Shown piece after piece: positions 54,301-58,080 of a DNA stretch of 64,000 nucleotides. Under the pieces are notes generated by a model that did no database searches, was not told the DNA's origin, and saw only the letters and a program-made list of their open reading frames with translations. A program made the translations under genes and the position numbers. Origin of the DNA: Siphonodentalium dalli (taxonomy: Eukaryota; Mollusca; Scaphopoda; Gadilida; Siphonodentaliidae); NCBI GenBank assembly GCA_032622095.1, contig CP136069.1:53302760-53366759 (forward strand), written 5' to 3'. Every line of letters starts with the position of its first letter. Position 1 is the stretch's first letter.

Positions 54301-54991
54301 ACACATGTCAAGACCCATCACTGTGGCAAATAGATCAGACTCATCTTCAAACAGCTTCAATAATGATGGTGGACACAGCACACAACAAGCAACAAGGCAA
54401 AAATTCAGTTCACGACCCATCACTGTTGCAAATGGATCTGACTCTTCTGCAAACAGTTTCAATAATGATGGTGGACAACATCCCAGCACACAACAAGCAA
54501 CAAGGCCAAAGTTCAGTTCACGACCCATTGCTGTGTCAAAACTCAGTTCACGACCCATCACTGTTGCAAATGGATCTGACTCTTCTGCAAACAGTTTCAA
54601 TATTGACGATAGACAAACTTCCAGCGCAGAACAAACATCAAGGTCAAATCTCATGCCACAGGCCATCACTGTTGCAAATGGATCTGACTCTTCTGCAAAC
54701 AGTTTCATTAATGATGGCAGACAAAATTCCAGTGCAGAACAAACATCAATGTCAAATCTCATGCCACGACCCATTACTGTTGCAAATGGATCTGACTATT
54801 CTGCAAACAGTTTCAATAATGACGGTGGACAAAATTCCAGCGTAGAACATGCAACAAAGTCAGAACTCAGACCAAGAGCCGTCACTATGGCAAATTACTC
54901 ACTGCAACCATCGCATGAGTTGGAGATGGACCAGCGCATAAAACATGAAAGTGAACATATCTATGATTCAATTGAAGAACATTTTGTTTAA
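14531..54991 (+). CDS. Whole gene: TIR-like / ARM-like / tandem pseudokinase protein, 17 coding exons, 2048 aa
   Basis: Hand-assembled from 17 exons: 14531-15323, 16835-17490, 18496-18685, 22385-23224, 27864-27970, 29339-29413, 33386-33536, 34910-35031, 35780-35945, 40975-41090, 42678-42725, 43843-43971, 44585-44770, 45509-45597, 46866-47034, 50096-50250 and 52837-54991. All junctions are AG/GT and phase-compatible, and the sum is 6147 nt, divisible by three with a terminal TAA. Seen: a TIR-like start, a helical region, two kinase-fold regions and a repetitive tail. Known: tandem kinase folds occur in JAKs (pseudokinase then active kinase), and TIR with ARM occurs in SARM1 in the opposite order. 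Here neither kinase has a complete active site, so a scaffold or allosteric adaptor role is inferred. No signal peptide or membrane segment is seen, so it is probably intracellular. The weakest joins are exons 9-10 and 11. Confidence 0.85.
15324..16834. other. Intron 1
   Basis: It contains a (CAT/ATC) microsatellite at about 16425-16800. An antisense frame at 15799-15446 (117 codons) has no recognised domain. Otherwise unremarkable. Confidence 0.6.
16425..16800. repeat. (ATC)n imperfect microsatellite
   Basis: Long imperfect CAT/ATC triplets with interspersed ATT and GTC. It lies just before the exon 2 acceptor. Confidence 0.92.
16835..17490 (+). CDS. Exon 2: ARM-like helical region, first part
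   Basis: The acceptor is CGTAG|AT and the exon is open for 218 codons up to GCGCAG|GTAAGT (phase 0). The translation is almost wholly helix-forming, with leucine-rich amphipathic segments such as LSRLIRTCNSENEIEMYLKG, NALTEVEENIWFIIQNSV and GGINKLVKHMKNSRYVDKF. The last resembles the helix 2-3 pattern of armadillo/HEAT repeats. The first codon (His265) is split with exon 1, and both reading frames match. Such solenoids usually bind protein partners or ligands. No partner can be deduced here. Confidence 0.8.
17491..18495. other. Intron 2, with an inverted repeat
   Basis: A poly-C tract (17911-17927) is followed by 18058-18106, whose reverse complement matches 18389-18434 (TTTGCTGTGGAGATTTGCAT). 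This is an inverted pair that could be the remains of a hairpin element, ending close to exon 3. Confidence 0.6.
18496..18685 (+). CDS. Exon 3: ARM-like helical region, continuation
   Basis: The acceptor follows a pyrimidine tract (TTTCTCCTAATAG) and the donor is AACAT|GTGAGT. In phase 0, as left by exon 2, it reads LRRKRDEIFLKAMSDIFPML and then LTELLKLFIVHSMVHCLTSA, continuing the amphipathic helices. It ends in phase 1, as exon 4 requires. Another frame through the same bases is also open (KKGRNILEGDERYL...), but only this frame joins both neighbours. Confidence 0.72.
18700..18900. repeat. Two direct ~110-bp repeats
   Basis: CGCCAAATTTGCTAGACAC occurs at about 18748 and 18849 with matching surroundings (GGGAT.TACAGACACTGGTA before, ATTCGAGTAA.GT.CAG after). 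Confidence 0.8.
18925..19252. mobile_element. GTGACCCGCC-type MITE, truncated copy
   Basis: It starts with GTGACCCGCCATATCAAATC, has lost one arm of its first hairpin, then carries the same AT-rich interior (inverted relative to 19411) and breaks inside the second hairpin. Confidence 0.75.
19411..19829. mobile_element. GTGACCCGCC-type MITE, right end missing
   Basis: Left end GTGACCCGCCATATCAAATC, two TGCATTCTCTTATATATGCG hairpins and an interior containing a CCCATACAGAGCCCCAG block. It ends at ACAGGGTAAA without the mirrored terminus seen at 45386. Confidence 0.8.
19982..20850 (-). pseudogene. LINE 3' end with attached microsatellite (copy 1)
   Basis: The minus-strand frame 20740-20462 reads IRTSNHRLPIAKGRWND and RRLCPLCHKRKLGDEMQYL, the zinc-knuckle-like end of LINE polyproteins (SNHRL.IE.GR / LCP.C....GDE.HYL). 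It is followed on that strand by a (CAT)n tract at 20070-20330. The block 36943-37712 is a second copy. Truncated, with no RT domain. Confidence 0.8.
20851..22384. other. Rest of intron 3, nothing recognised
   Basis: AT-rich unique sequence with no coding frame above 70 codons, no clear inverted repeats and no RNA gene seen. Confidence 0.5.
22385..23224 (+). CDS. Exon 4: end of ARM-like region and N-lobe to DFG of pseudokinase 1
   Basis: The acceptor is CTTTCAG|CC and the donor is CTCA|GTAAGT (phase 1). Residues 549-655 are helical. The kinase N-lobe begins near residue 660: a degenerate glycine loop (CSVMGVPCKGAIW), beta-3 MMVEKK (possible Lys 693/694) and alpha-C NINVLRKLKHPNI, where Asn705 sits at the usual Glu position. 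The catalytic loop is HRDLTARRF (787-795), with Asp789 kept but Arg794 in place of Asn. The metal motif is VKLDDFRLA, DFR at 811-813. Known tyrosine kinases have HRDLAARN and DFG. The fold is clearly tyrosine-kinase-like, but metal binding and catalysis are doubtful. Confidence 0.93.
23225..24590. other. Intron 4, first part: nothing recognised
   Basis: Unique AT-rich sequence. I see no frame with a recognisable domain and no strong repeat. Confidence 0.5.
24592..26190. mobile_element. Inverted-repeat unit carrying a PHD-finger ORF
   Basis: The left side (24650-24755) has five or six GGAAGATTCGGC units. The right side (25960-26035) has the same motif inverted (GCCGAATCTTCC). Poly-G tracts lie outside both ends (24595-24612, 26176-26190). 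Between them is a minus-strand ORF with a PHD-like zinc finger. The inverted GATTCGGC clusters suggest a DNA-transposon-like unit. No target duplication could be fixed, so the limits are approximate. Confidence 0.55.
25283..25585 (-). CDS. PHD-like zinc-finger ORF (element-borne)
   Basis: 100 codons, starting ATG at 25585. It contains PCIKCNRNVRPRQQAVDC, DTCGKWQHRTC and a later FNC: Cys-x2-Cys, then Cys-x2-Cys and a W-x-H-x2-C pattern, as in PHD fingers. PHD fingers of this short kind occur in transposon proteins and in chromatin readers. Upstream bases and the flanking GATTCGGC repeats favour a mobile-element origin. It may be a fragment of a longer spliced protein. It lies antisense in intron 4. 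Confidence 0.55.
   Translation of the reverse strand: MKLTSPYHIFIVPSYNLRQNQLIDYPCIKCNRNVRPRQQAVDCDTCGKWQHRTCNTGISQRQYNFQAKEGLIEISFNCSSYSSFLYRDSVKFKNCTDSST
26500..26910. repeat. ~175-bp tandem repeats with CCATCTTGGAT
   Basis: AACATGGC.GCCAGCAGCCATCTT occurs at about 26520, 26695 and 26868, with similar CACCAAACTTC spacing between. The same motif appears singly near 210 and 38160. Confidence 0.8.
26911..27863. other. Rest of intron 4
   Basis: A G-rich patch at 27060-27125. An antisense frame 27615-27151 (154 codons) has poor composition and no recognised domain, so it is not called. Confidence 0.5.
27864..27970 (+). CDS. Exon 5: pseudokinase 1 activation segment end and alpha-F
   Basis: The acceptor is CCATTTCAG|CC and the donor CTTGTG|GTGAGT; it enters in phase 1 and leaves in phase 0. 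It encodes KLPIRWSPIESLLYDRFSRW and then SDAYMLGMLV. This matches the tyrosine-kinase P+1 and alpha-F block (usually LPIRWMAPESL..F...SDVWSFGVLL). PIE (840-842) stands where APE is usual, and the structural Asp (D854) is kept. Confidence 0.93.
27971..29013. other. Intron 5, first part
   Basis: A (TA)n patch near 27985 and a G-rich module with GGCACGTATGCCGGGGTGGG at 28118. Otherwise nothing recognised. Confidence 0.5.
29014..29350. mobile_element. Tc1/mariner-like hairpin MITE with duplicated splice-acceptor flanks
   Basis: The hairpin element 29052-29310 starts TACAGTAATGCCCTAAATAA and has long arms around GGCTTGTTGCCATTCATCGG. On both sides lies a ~38-bp direct repeat (29014-29052; 29306-29350) containing TAGTTCTGAGTAA.ACTTTCT, TTTACAGCT and the first bases of exon 6. 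TA is the usual target of this class, so the long duplication is extra. Confidence 0.8.
29339..29413 (+). CDS. Exon 6: pseudokinase 1 alpha-F/alpha-G
   Basis: A 75-nt phase 0-0 exon reading LEVFCLGAWPFTELYQLTIE and ending in KLLEQ|GTGAGT. It matches the LWEIFTLG..PYP.L...VIE..L.QG block of tyrosine kinases. The acceptor TTTACAG|CTTGAGG has a near-identical decoy copy about 290 bp upstream on the other side of a hairpin MITE. Confidence 0.9.
30162..30236. repeat. Three tandem 25-bp units
   Basis: AATTCAGGTGTATGTGAACG repeated three times almost without change in intron 6. Confidence 0.95.
30718..30832. repeat. (GA)n tract and C-rich module
   Basis: GAGAGA microsatellite at 30718-30757 followed by two TTTTGGACACCCACCC blocks (30760-30775, 30812-30828). 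Confidence 0.9.
31160..31330. mobile_element. CAGTAATGCCC hairpin MITE, short copy
   Basis: Starts GCAGTAATGCCCTAATTAAT, ends GGGCATTACTGTA; one hairpin arm pair around the ATTCATCGGAAAGCTCTCCC centre. Tc1/mariner-like by TA and CAGT. Confidence 0.82.
31331..32750. other. Intron 6, middle part
   Basis: Contains a poly-C module at 32108-32165 with CACCCACCCACCCC and CATACGTGCC. No coding signal recognised. Confidence 0.5.
32752..32906. repeat. Two adjacent palindromes
   Basis: AACTGTACATTATTTCAG pairs with CTGAAATAATGTACAGTT (32754-32833), then AAATCGGTATACTAATATAA pairs with its complement (32856-32903). Both are typical of small foldback elements. Confidence 0.85.
33041..33342. mobile_element. 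piggyBac-like MITE, internally deleted copy
   Basis: Has one complete TGCATTCTCTTATATATGCG-type hairpin (33057-33126), while the second is reduced to GCATTGGCACAGGGC (33186-33200). The left TTAA end is gone and the right end is GTTGGGTAAAGGG followed by TATT. Confidence 0.8.
33386..33536 (+). CDS. Exon 7: pseudokinase 1 C-lobe end (subdomain XI)
   Basis: The acceptor is ATTATTTCAG|GT and the donor GATAG|GTATGT (phase 1). It reads KPLQHACLPKPVFLLILKAL, then CINHRDRMLPNGMRDALEHF. The pattern matches the kinase end block (CP..LY.LM..CW..dP..RPtf..l...L). Arg920 is the conserved subdomain XI Arg, here followed by Met instead of Pro. Confidence 0.88.
33537..34909. other. Intron 7
   Basis: A direct pair of ~150-bp repeats at about 34580-34660 and 34725-34800 (GAGAAATTAACTTTT, GTTTGAGTCAGG). 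No gene recognised. Confidence 0.55.
34910..35031 (+). CDS. Exon 8: linker between the two kinase folds
   Basis: The acceptor is TTTAAATGCAG|AT and the donor ACA|GTAATG; it enters with two bases and leaves in phase 0. It encodes a polar stretch (DDGIISRESRMFAPAATRDM, then VKDDIYPDLCLVQRRGDTPE) with no recognised motif. It is included because it is open, has good splice sites and restores the phase between exons 7 and 9. Confidence 0.72.
35032..35779. other. Intron 8, with a hairpin MITE
   Basis: 35440-35644 is a diverged two-hairpin MITE ending CCAGTCATGGAAGGGTTAA, the right end of the TTAACCCTTCCATGA family. A GATAACTT-type repeat lies at 35340-35400. Confidence 0.6.
35780..35945 (+). CDS. 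Exon 9: start of pseudokinase 2 N-lobe
   Basis: The acceptor is AACTTGTAG|ATT and the donor GAAG|GTACAT (phase 1). It encodes NMAILGTIRLVSCPGAQWDA, then VARHTFEGHVTLSFYSVSNP, a strand-rich run resembling kinase beta-1 to beta-3. The beta-3 position (HVTLSFYSV) has no VAIK-type Lys. The assignment to the kinase N-lobe is inferred from position ahead of the alpha-C exon. The donor is weaker than most in this gene. Confidence 0.65.
35946..36942. other. Intron 9, first part, with a decoy exon-like stretch
   Basis: 36367-36412 has an acceptor-like TTTGTAG and a strong donor GGGTAAGT. In the phase left by exon 9 it meets TAG, so it is not called coding. The sequence after it (about 36470-36600) resembles 52190-52350. 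Confidence 0.5.
36943..37712 (-). pseudogene. LINE 3' end with attached microsatellite (copy 2)
   Basis: Same layout as 19982-20850: the minus frame 37617-37363 with LRRLCPLCHKRQLGDEMHYL and a CAT-rich tract at 37030-37140. It has lost the SNHRL...GRW segment present in copy 1. Confidence 0.8.
37863..38580. other. Intron 9, middle: poly-G and ATGGCCGCC patch
   Basis: Poly-G at 37864-37881. TGACCTTGACC and AAGATGGCCGCCAATATGGCC (38159-38179) belong to a dispersed family. No gene. Confidence 0.5.
38590..40265 (+). repeat. Diverged minisatellite (about 42-bp units), forward part
   Basis: G/T-rich units built on GTGTATATGTATACATGGAG and TGACTGTATGGTCATGGGTG, roughly 40 copies, strongly diverged. 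One strand is almost free of C runs. Confidence 0.88.
40284..40665 (-). repeat. Same minisatellite, inverted part
   Basis: C/A-rich units (CATGTACAACCCACCCATTA, CAGTCACTCCATATGTACAT) are the complement of the forward units. The switch happens in about 20 bp around CGTGTTTAACGCCCCCCATG. Confidence 0.85.
40690..40879. other. Very AT-rich stretch with ATTTAAATT repeats
   Basis: ATTTAAATTTAAA palindromes; no coding content. It lies about 100 bp before the exon 10 acceptor. Confidence 0.6.
40975..41090 (+). CDS. Exon 10: insert in pseudokinase 2 N-lobe
   Basis: A strong acceptor (TTTTCTTTCTCTCTCAG|AT) and a weaker donor (CACAAG|GTATAG); it enters in phase 1, as exon 9 leaves, and exits in phase 0. 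It reads DPKSAYYNQRRSNMRPHTQL, then AVSLSDLLSPTIPEYLPHK. It has no kinase motif, so it is probably a loop inserted between beta-3 and alpha-C. An alternative acceptor at 40879 would extend the exon but needs a different phase. Confidence 0.6.
41125..41402. mobile_element. Diverged hairpin MITE followed by a G-rich module
   Basis: 41125-41342 has GGAAATTTTTGCGAAAACCC and two decayed TATATAAG hairpins, as in the TTAACCCTTCC family. 41343-41402 is poly-G, TCTGCAAAAAAATTCCG and GGGGTGGGTGGGTGG. Confidence 0.65.
41403..42677. other. Rest of intron 10
   Basis: AT-rich unique sequence, no recognised gene or strong repeat. Confidence 0.5.
42678..42725 (+). CDS. Exon 11: 48-nt micro-exon in pseudokinase 2
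   Basis: A phase 0-0 exon of 16 codons, ILKTPCRKHMEIPGNT, between TTGTTAG| and |GTATAT. It can be skipped or included without changing the frame. Support is splice sites and phase only; both sites are moderate. Confidence 0.45.
42781..42850. repeat. Double TTTTTTCCAGACCCCCC module
   Basis: TTTTTTTCCAGACCCCCC twice, then 16 C; member of the poly-C module family. Confidence 0.8.
42893..43550. repeat. Palindromic minisatellite AACTTGTTTAAACAAGTTAG
   Basis: About 28 units of roughly 20-22 bp. Each unit is itself a palindrome (ACTTGTTTAAACAAGT), and neighbours are joined by the palindromic TTAGTTAA or TTAGTAA. It is interrupted once by a unique segment at 43045-43112. Confidence 0.95.
43712..43760. 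repeat. (GA)n tract
   Basis: GAGAGAGAGG-type microsatellite about 85 bp before exon 12. Confidence 0.9.
43843..43971 (+). CDS. Exon 12: pseudokinase 2 alpha-C to beta-5
   Basis: The acceptor is TTGTTTCAG| and the donor |GTGAGT; phase 0-0, 43 codons. It contains VREISCRRFINESLPTIINI, then GIAGVNSNSIRCSDEGIV, which fits alpha-C, the HPNIV-like beta-4 entry and beta-5 of a kinase, with weak conservation. A hairpin MITE starts about 25 bp beyond the donor. Confidence 0.72.
43992..44100. mobile_element. Truncated hairpin MITE next to the exon 12 donor
   Basis: CTTCATGATGGCAGCTGCGCTGG and GCATTAAAGATC match the end of the element at 62455. It breaks after TGCATTCTCTTATATATGCG. Confidence 0.7.
44585..44770 (+). 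CDS. Exon 13: pseudokinase 2 hinge, alpha-E and catalytic loop
   Basis: The acceptor is TTTGTAG| and the donor AAG|GTAATG; phase 0-0, 62 codons. It encodes SLKELAKKSISESQMRDLVS, an alpha-E-like YLAKTAGAIKELHRQNWIH, and the catalytic-loop equivalent HRNIRSEYIW (1178-1187). The catalytic Asp is Asn1180 and the loop Asn is Tyr1185. The match to HRDLAARN in spacing is good, so this is a kinase fold without the catalytic base. Confidence 0.9.
44931..45386. mobile_element. GTGACCCGCC-type MITE, complete copy
   Basis: GTGACCCGCCATATCAAATC at the left, its exact complement at 45367-45386, two internal TGCATTCTCTTATATATGCG-type hairpins and an AT-rich centre with CACCCATACAGAGCCCCAG. It lies 120 bp before exon 14. 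The target duplication is not resolved. Confidence 0.88.
45509..45597 (+). CDS. Exon 14: pseudokinase 2 DFG-equivalent segment
   Basis: The acceptor is TTTGCAG| and the donor GGTG|GTAAGT (phase 2). It reads KVSLARLAGMVPADPNITVK, then YQLIEDSWRW. The K-I-x-D-F-G-L-A motif is KVSLARLA, so LAR (1197-1199) replaces DFG. It joins exon 15 through a split Trp codon to give WRWESL, the equivalent of RW.APE.L. Confidence 0.85.
45648..46045. mobile_element. Double-hairpin MITE (GCAGAATGAGG family), long copy
   Basis: Ends GCCTGCAAATAGTGTCTGTC and ACAGACACTATTTGCAGACT. Two hairpins lie at each side with ~170 bp of unique spacer between them; the right one has lost part of an arm. Confidence 0.8.
46111..46340. 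mobile_element. CAGTAATGCCC hairpin MITE
   Basis: Left end decayed (CAGTATTTGGAATCCGAATT), right end GAGCATTACTGTA, arms around GGCTTGTTGCCATTCATCGG with centre AGCTCTCAATGAGAGCT. Confidence 0.82.
46341..46865. other. Rest of intron 14
   Basis: AT-rich, with a short G run near 46768. Nothing recognised. Confidence 0.5.
46866..47034 (+). CDS. Exon 15: pseudokinase 2 alpha-F to alpha-G
   Basis: The acceptor is TATATAG| and the donor CCAGAG|GTGAGT. It encodes ESLEVLQYGLYSCASDVYQF and GILIWEVMML, an unmistakable tyrosine-kinase alpha-F block (SDVWSFGVLLWEVMTL in the family) with Asp1239 kept. The rest (SEIFSENPRANEMRSVPHNM) is the alpha-G region. Confidence 0.93.
47035..47967. other. Intron 15, first part: nothing recognised
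   Basis: Unique AT-rich sequence; a direct ATCGCCAATCACCC pair at about 47561 and 47580. Confidence 0.5.
47968..48340. mobile_element. PIF/Harbinger-like MITE with TTA target duplication
   Basis: Inverted ends GGCGACACCAATTTTTAAGT (47971) and the complement ending 48337, flanked by TTA at 47968-47970 and 48338-48340. The inverted repeat extends about 35 bp. The three-base T-T-A duplication and GG.. end are usual for PIF/Harbinger. Non-coding. Confidence 0.85.
48355..48824. mobile_element. TA-flanked element with nested inverted repeats
   Basis: Outer ends CACCCATAGTAGC (48357) and GCTACTATGGGTG (to 48822) with TA on both sides. The same end also occurs at 48466-48479, making an inner hairpin of 48357-48479. 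A second inverted pair (AAGGGGTCATTCTCACCAAA and its complement at about 48785-48806) joins the rest. Confidence 0.78.
48825..50095. other. Rest of intron 15
   Basis: Frames at 48936-49199 and 49263-49520 (+) have no recognised domain or splice support. Nothing else seen. Confidence 0.5.
50096..50250 (+). CDS. Exon 16: pseudokinase 2 C-lobe end
   Basis: The acceptor is TTTTATTTCAG| and the donor GAAAA|GTATGT (phase 2). It reads YLPKSRNCPDWLYDLIKKCC, then LRDSFKRPTMLEVENILQEK, a clear subdomain XI (CP..LY.LI..CW..d...RPT...v...L) with Arg1318 and the RPT kept. The split Lys codon is completed by the first base of exon 17. Confidence 0.92.
50295..50694. mobile_element. piggyBac-like MITE, complete copy
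   Basis: TTAACCCTTTACCCAACA and TTGTTGGGTAAAGGGTTAA, flanked by TTAA. 400 bp, inserted 45 bp after the exon 16 donor. Orientation is opposite to 1853-2242. Confidence 0.92.
50695..52836. other. Rest of intron 16
   Basis: Contains the CAGTAATGCCC-type MITE at 51465-51608 (single arm pair, right end GGGCATTACTGTA). A stretch at 52190-52350 resembles 36470-36600. A 51691-51945 frame lacks recognisable features. Confidence 0.55.
51465..51608. mobile_element. CAGTAATGCCC-type MITE, shortened
   Basis: Left end decayed (ATAATGCCCAAAGTAATTGA), then CGAGAGCTTTCCGATGAATG and right arm to GGGCATTACTGTA. The left hairpin arm has been deleted. Confidence 0.78.
52837..54991 (+). CDS. Exon 17: long disordered C-terminal tail with ~35-residue repeats
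   Basis: The acceptor is TATATTTCAG|G after a T-rich tract. It is open for 718 codons and ends at TAA. Residues 1331-2048 are polar (Ser, Asn, Thr, Gln, Asp) with no globular motif. From about 54180 to 54900, units containing PITVANGSDSSANSFNNDG recur six or seven times, with one short partial unit (SRPIAVSKLS). Isolated Tyr-containing acidic sites (CEDYEELPV, EHIYDSIEEHFV at the very end) could be phosphotyrosine docking sites, which is inference. The tail is unusually long for a kinase-like protein. Confidence 0.93.
54180..54900 (+). repeat. Coding minisatellite in the tail (about 105-110 bp units)
   Basis: The block CATCACTGTTGCAAATGG recurs at about 54317, 54416, 54556, 54664, 54772 and, changed, near 54884. 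Unit length is a multiple of three, so the frame survives. Spacing differs by 15-45 bp through short in-frame insertions and deletions. Copy number probably varies between alleles. Confidence 0.85.
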
Positions 54992-55077
54992 ATACATGCA
55001 AGACCTTCACAGTAGGTATATGTAAACAGCCAAATAAGTCTGTAAAACAATCATTATCAACAACGTGAAATAATAGA

Positions 55078-55306
55078 TACAGTAATGCCCTAAATAATCA
55101 ACTCCTTAACCACAGCAGAATTATGGGTAAATTTTCAGGATTTAGTCGGAAATATGGCTTGTTGCCATTCACCGGAAAGCTCTCAGTGAGAGCTTTCCGA
55201 TTAATGGCAACAAGCCATATTTCCGATTAAATCTGGGAAAAGTAATCCATAATTCCACCATAATTCTGCTGTGGTAAAGGTGCCGATTATTTAGGGCATT
55301 ACTGTA
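55078..55306. mobile_element. CAGTAATGCCC hairpin MITE
   Basis: TA-CAGTAATGCCCTAAATAAT at the left and TTTAGGGCATTACTG-TA at the right; hairpin around AGCTCTCAGTGAGAGCT. It begins 87 bp after the stop codon, so it may lie in the 3' UTR. Confidence 0.88.
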
Positions 55307-56458
55307 TATGGCTATTATTTTCATTATAAATAACAAAAAGTCCATGTTCAAACCATTGTTATGTGAACATCAACTGTTACAGTCGCATTAATGTTTCCTT
55401 GAGCAGTTAAATGTAAAATGATCAATTCATGAAGGTGGACATTAGGAAAGGTCACAGCTTTAAAAAATATTCCGTAAAACACAGCTTTCCAACCAAATAT
55501 TTGAATCAAACAACCATTGACAATGTTTGTTGACAAAAATGTAACAGTTGATATCTACTTCATATCCCAATGATTTTGAAGCACACTATAACACGAACCA
55601 AACTTTGTTGACCTAGATGACTAAAAGTGGTAGATAGAATAACTGGGCATGTTTCGAGAGTTATCTATATCCTGGAAATGCGCTAAACTATGAGATAACC
55701 ATCTGCGTGTATTTTATTTAATAGTTCCCATTATCTTTCCCTACATAAACAATACAAATATCAGCGATGAGATAGGACTGCAAGGCATAAACCTATTTAC
55801 AGTTAAACAAAATGCATGCAGAAAGTTGTTGACAGTTATCTCGTAGGTTAGCGTGTTTCCAGGATAGATAAATCTTGAAAAACCTACGAAGATAACACCT
55901 TCAGCCATTATGCTATGCAAGGGGAACAACAAAATCAAATATGGGATTAGGCAAAGAAAATAATATTTGTGGTTTGGGTTTCCCTACCTACCCTATTTTA
56001 AACCCCCTACCCTAAAAAAAAATTTATGGTTTTCAAGAAATTTTTCTGAAATGTTTTATAAATAAAAACCAAAAAATACTTTCAATATCTCAAAATGAGT
56101 TGTTATCCTGTGTTATCTGCCATTTTTTGAAGCATTGTTTTTATTACTGTTTATTCAAAAATAATCAAATTTACTGTTATCAAGATCTTGCACAATATAT
56201 GAAAATCCATGACGTCAAAATAAAAAAAAATGAATTAAAAAAATAAAATGTCAAGCCTACCTACCGACCCTACTTTTTTCTTTTTTCTGACATGTAAACC
56301 CAAACCAGCTGTTTATTTTTAATTATATATGGCCGTTAGAAATCAGGACACATATTCAAATATGTTGCCCAACCCCCTTATATAGCATAATGTCAATAAA
56401 GATGTTCTTGATAAAGTGACAGAGCCATTTTCAATTTAGATTTGTATTAATGCTTGCT
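55307..56458. other. Downstream region with a possible MITE
   Basis: 55971-56306 is bounded by GGTTTGGGTTTCCCTACC and TAAACCCAAACC with further mirrored CTACC..CCCTA blocks, a probable hairpin element. No canonical AATAAA close to the stop is obvious; one is at 56395. No gene recognised. Confidence 0.5.
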
Positions 56459-56858
56459 TTAACCCTTTACCCAACAAACCGGCCAAAACCGGCCAAATAA
56501 AGCTTCAACAGCCTAAAATATCTTCGGTCTGTCTCAATAGAACCATACAAATATGGATATCATTGGAACCGGCTCCTTGACCACATTGTGATGGTTATGG
56601 TTATGCCCTGTGCCAATGCATTCTCTTATATATGCGAGTCGACCATAGGTCGCCTCGCATATATAAGAGAATGCATTGGCCTAAACAAAATCTTTTTTTA
56701 ACACTTTTTACCATTTTTTCTTACATTCTTTAAAATTTTTATAATTTTTAATGTGTTAAGCCAATGCATTCTCTTATATATGCGAGGCGACCTATGGTCG
56801 ACTCGCATATATAAGAGAATGCATTGGCACAGGGCCCTTCTGTTGGGTAAAGGGTTAA
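56459..56858. mobile_element. piggyBac-like MITE, complete copy
   Basis: 400 bp with TTAACCCTTTACCCAACA and GTTGGGTAAAGGGTTAA, same orientation as 1853-2242, two intact hairpins. Confidence 0.92.
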
Positions 56859-56973
56859 TAATTAATGCCAAGCTCATGTAGAAATCTAATTAATTATCTT
56901 TACCTCATCAGCTTCGTGCTGGAGTTCATCATGATCTTTGAAATTCCATATTCATTGTACAGATATATTATGT

Positions 56974-57620
56974 TCCCTTCCCTCTCAGTGAAAGGACCAG
57001 CCAAGAGGGTGACTTGGGGAAACATCTTCTCCCTAATACGTACCACTTCTCCCTATTTTTGTCCCAGGGAAAAGAGACTTCTCTCTAATATACCAGTATG
57101 CATACAGTAATATCCTGAATAATCAACCACTATACCACAGCAGAATTATGGGAAATATTTCAAGATTTAGTCGGAAATAATGATATACAGTAATGTCCTA
57201 AATAATCGAATCCTTAACCACAGCAGAATTATGGGAATTTTTTTCAGCGAGAGCTATCCGATGAATGGCAACAAGCCATATTTCCGACCAAATCCTGAAA
57301 ATTTTCCCATAATTCTGCTGTGGTTAAAGGGTCATACACTTTGGGCATTACTGTATGTCGCAACATCATATTTACTGATTATAGCAGAGTTCTCACTGAC
57401 TAAACTGATTTTATAAATGGGCTCTTGTGTTGAATAATACTTACTGGATCAAAGAAAGGTGATACATGTGTGTGTGTGTGTGGGGGGGGGGGGGGGTGTA
57501 TATTGAACTTCAGCCATTAATATTTCTCCCTGGTAACTGTCCACTTCTCCCTATAACCAAACATGGAGAAGTGACTTCTCCCAATTTGAAACCTCTTGGC
57601 TGGTCCCTGCCCCGTCACTC
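56974..57620. mobile_element. Inverted unit interrupted by CAGTAATGCCC MITEs
   Basis: GGACCAGCCAAGAGGGTGAC (56994) has its complement near 57588-57610 (CCTCTTGGCTGGTCC), and CACTTCTCCCTA repeats lie on both sides. Between are a half MITE (57104-57180), a complete one (57186-57355) and poly-G/GT (57466-57497). Confidence 0.6.
57186..57355. mobile_element. CAGTAATGCCC hairpin MITE
   Basis: TA-CAGTAATGTCCTAAATAAT to GGGCATTACTG-TA. It is preceded immediately by a left half of the same family (57104-57180), as if one had inserted in another. Confidence 0.85.
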
Positions 57621-57644
57621 TCAGAGAAATGAAATATCACCAAG

Positions 57645-58080
57645 CCTGCAGATAGAGTGTCTGTCGTTTGCACAATGAGGTTCACAGAGGGTGAATTTAT
57701 TGATGCTATCCCACACAGTGGGGTAGCATCACCAAATTCACCCTCGGGGGACCTCATTCTGCTTAGGCGTCATCTTCTGGGAAGTATCTATAGTATCAAA
57801 TTAACATTGTTTTAGTTACTTTTTCCCCTCTGGGAAGTTTCTATAGACCTAATTTTCAGAAGACAAATTTACATAATTGAGGTGACCAATGGGTGAACAT
57901 CACCAACTTCAACTAGGGAAATTCAATTTGATCCTAGTATTCCATAGCAGTTGAGGCCAAAGCAGAATGAGGTTCCCAAAAGGGTGAATTTGGTGATGTT
58001 AGCATGACATGTGGGATAGCATCACTAAATTCACCCTCTGGAGACCTCATACGCAAATGAAAGACACACTATTTGCAGAC
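57645..58080. mobile_element. Double-hairpin MITE (GCAGAATGAGG family), long copy
   Basis: Ends GCCTGCAGATAGAGTGTCTG and AAGACACACTATTTGCAGAC. Two hairpins around GGGTGAATTT..TGATGCTA with a ~200-bp spacer that is similar to the spacer at 45780-45950. Confidence 0.82.

Noticed and set aside
54262-54774. 170-codon minus-strand frame with repeated Leu/Phe/Ala units
   Set aside because: It is the antisense shadow of the coding minisatellite in exon 17.
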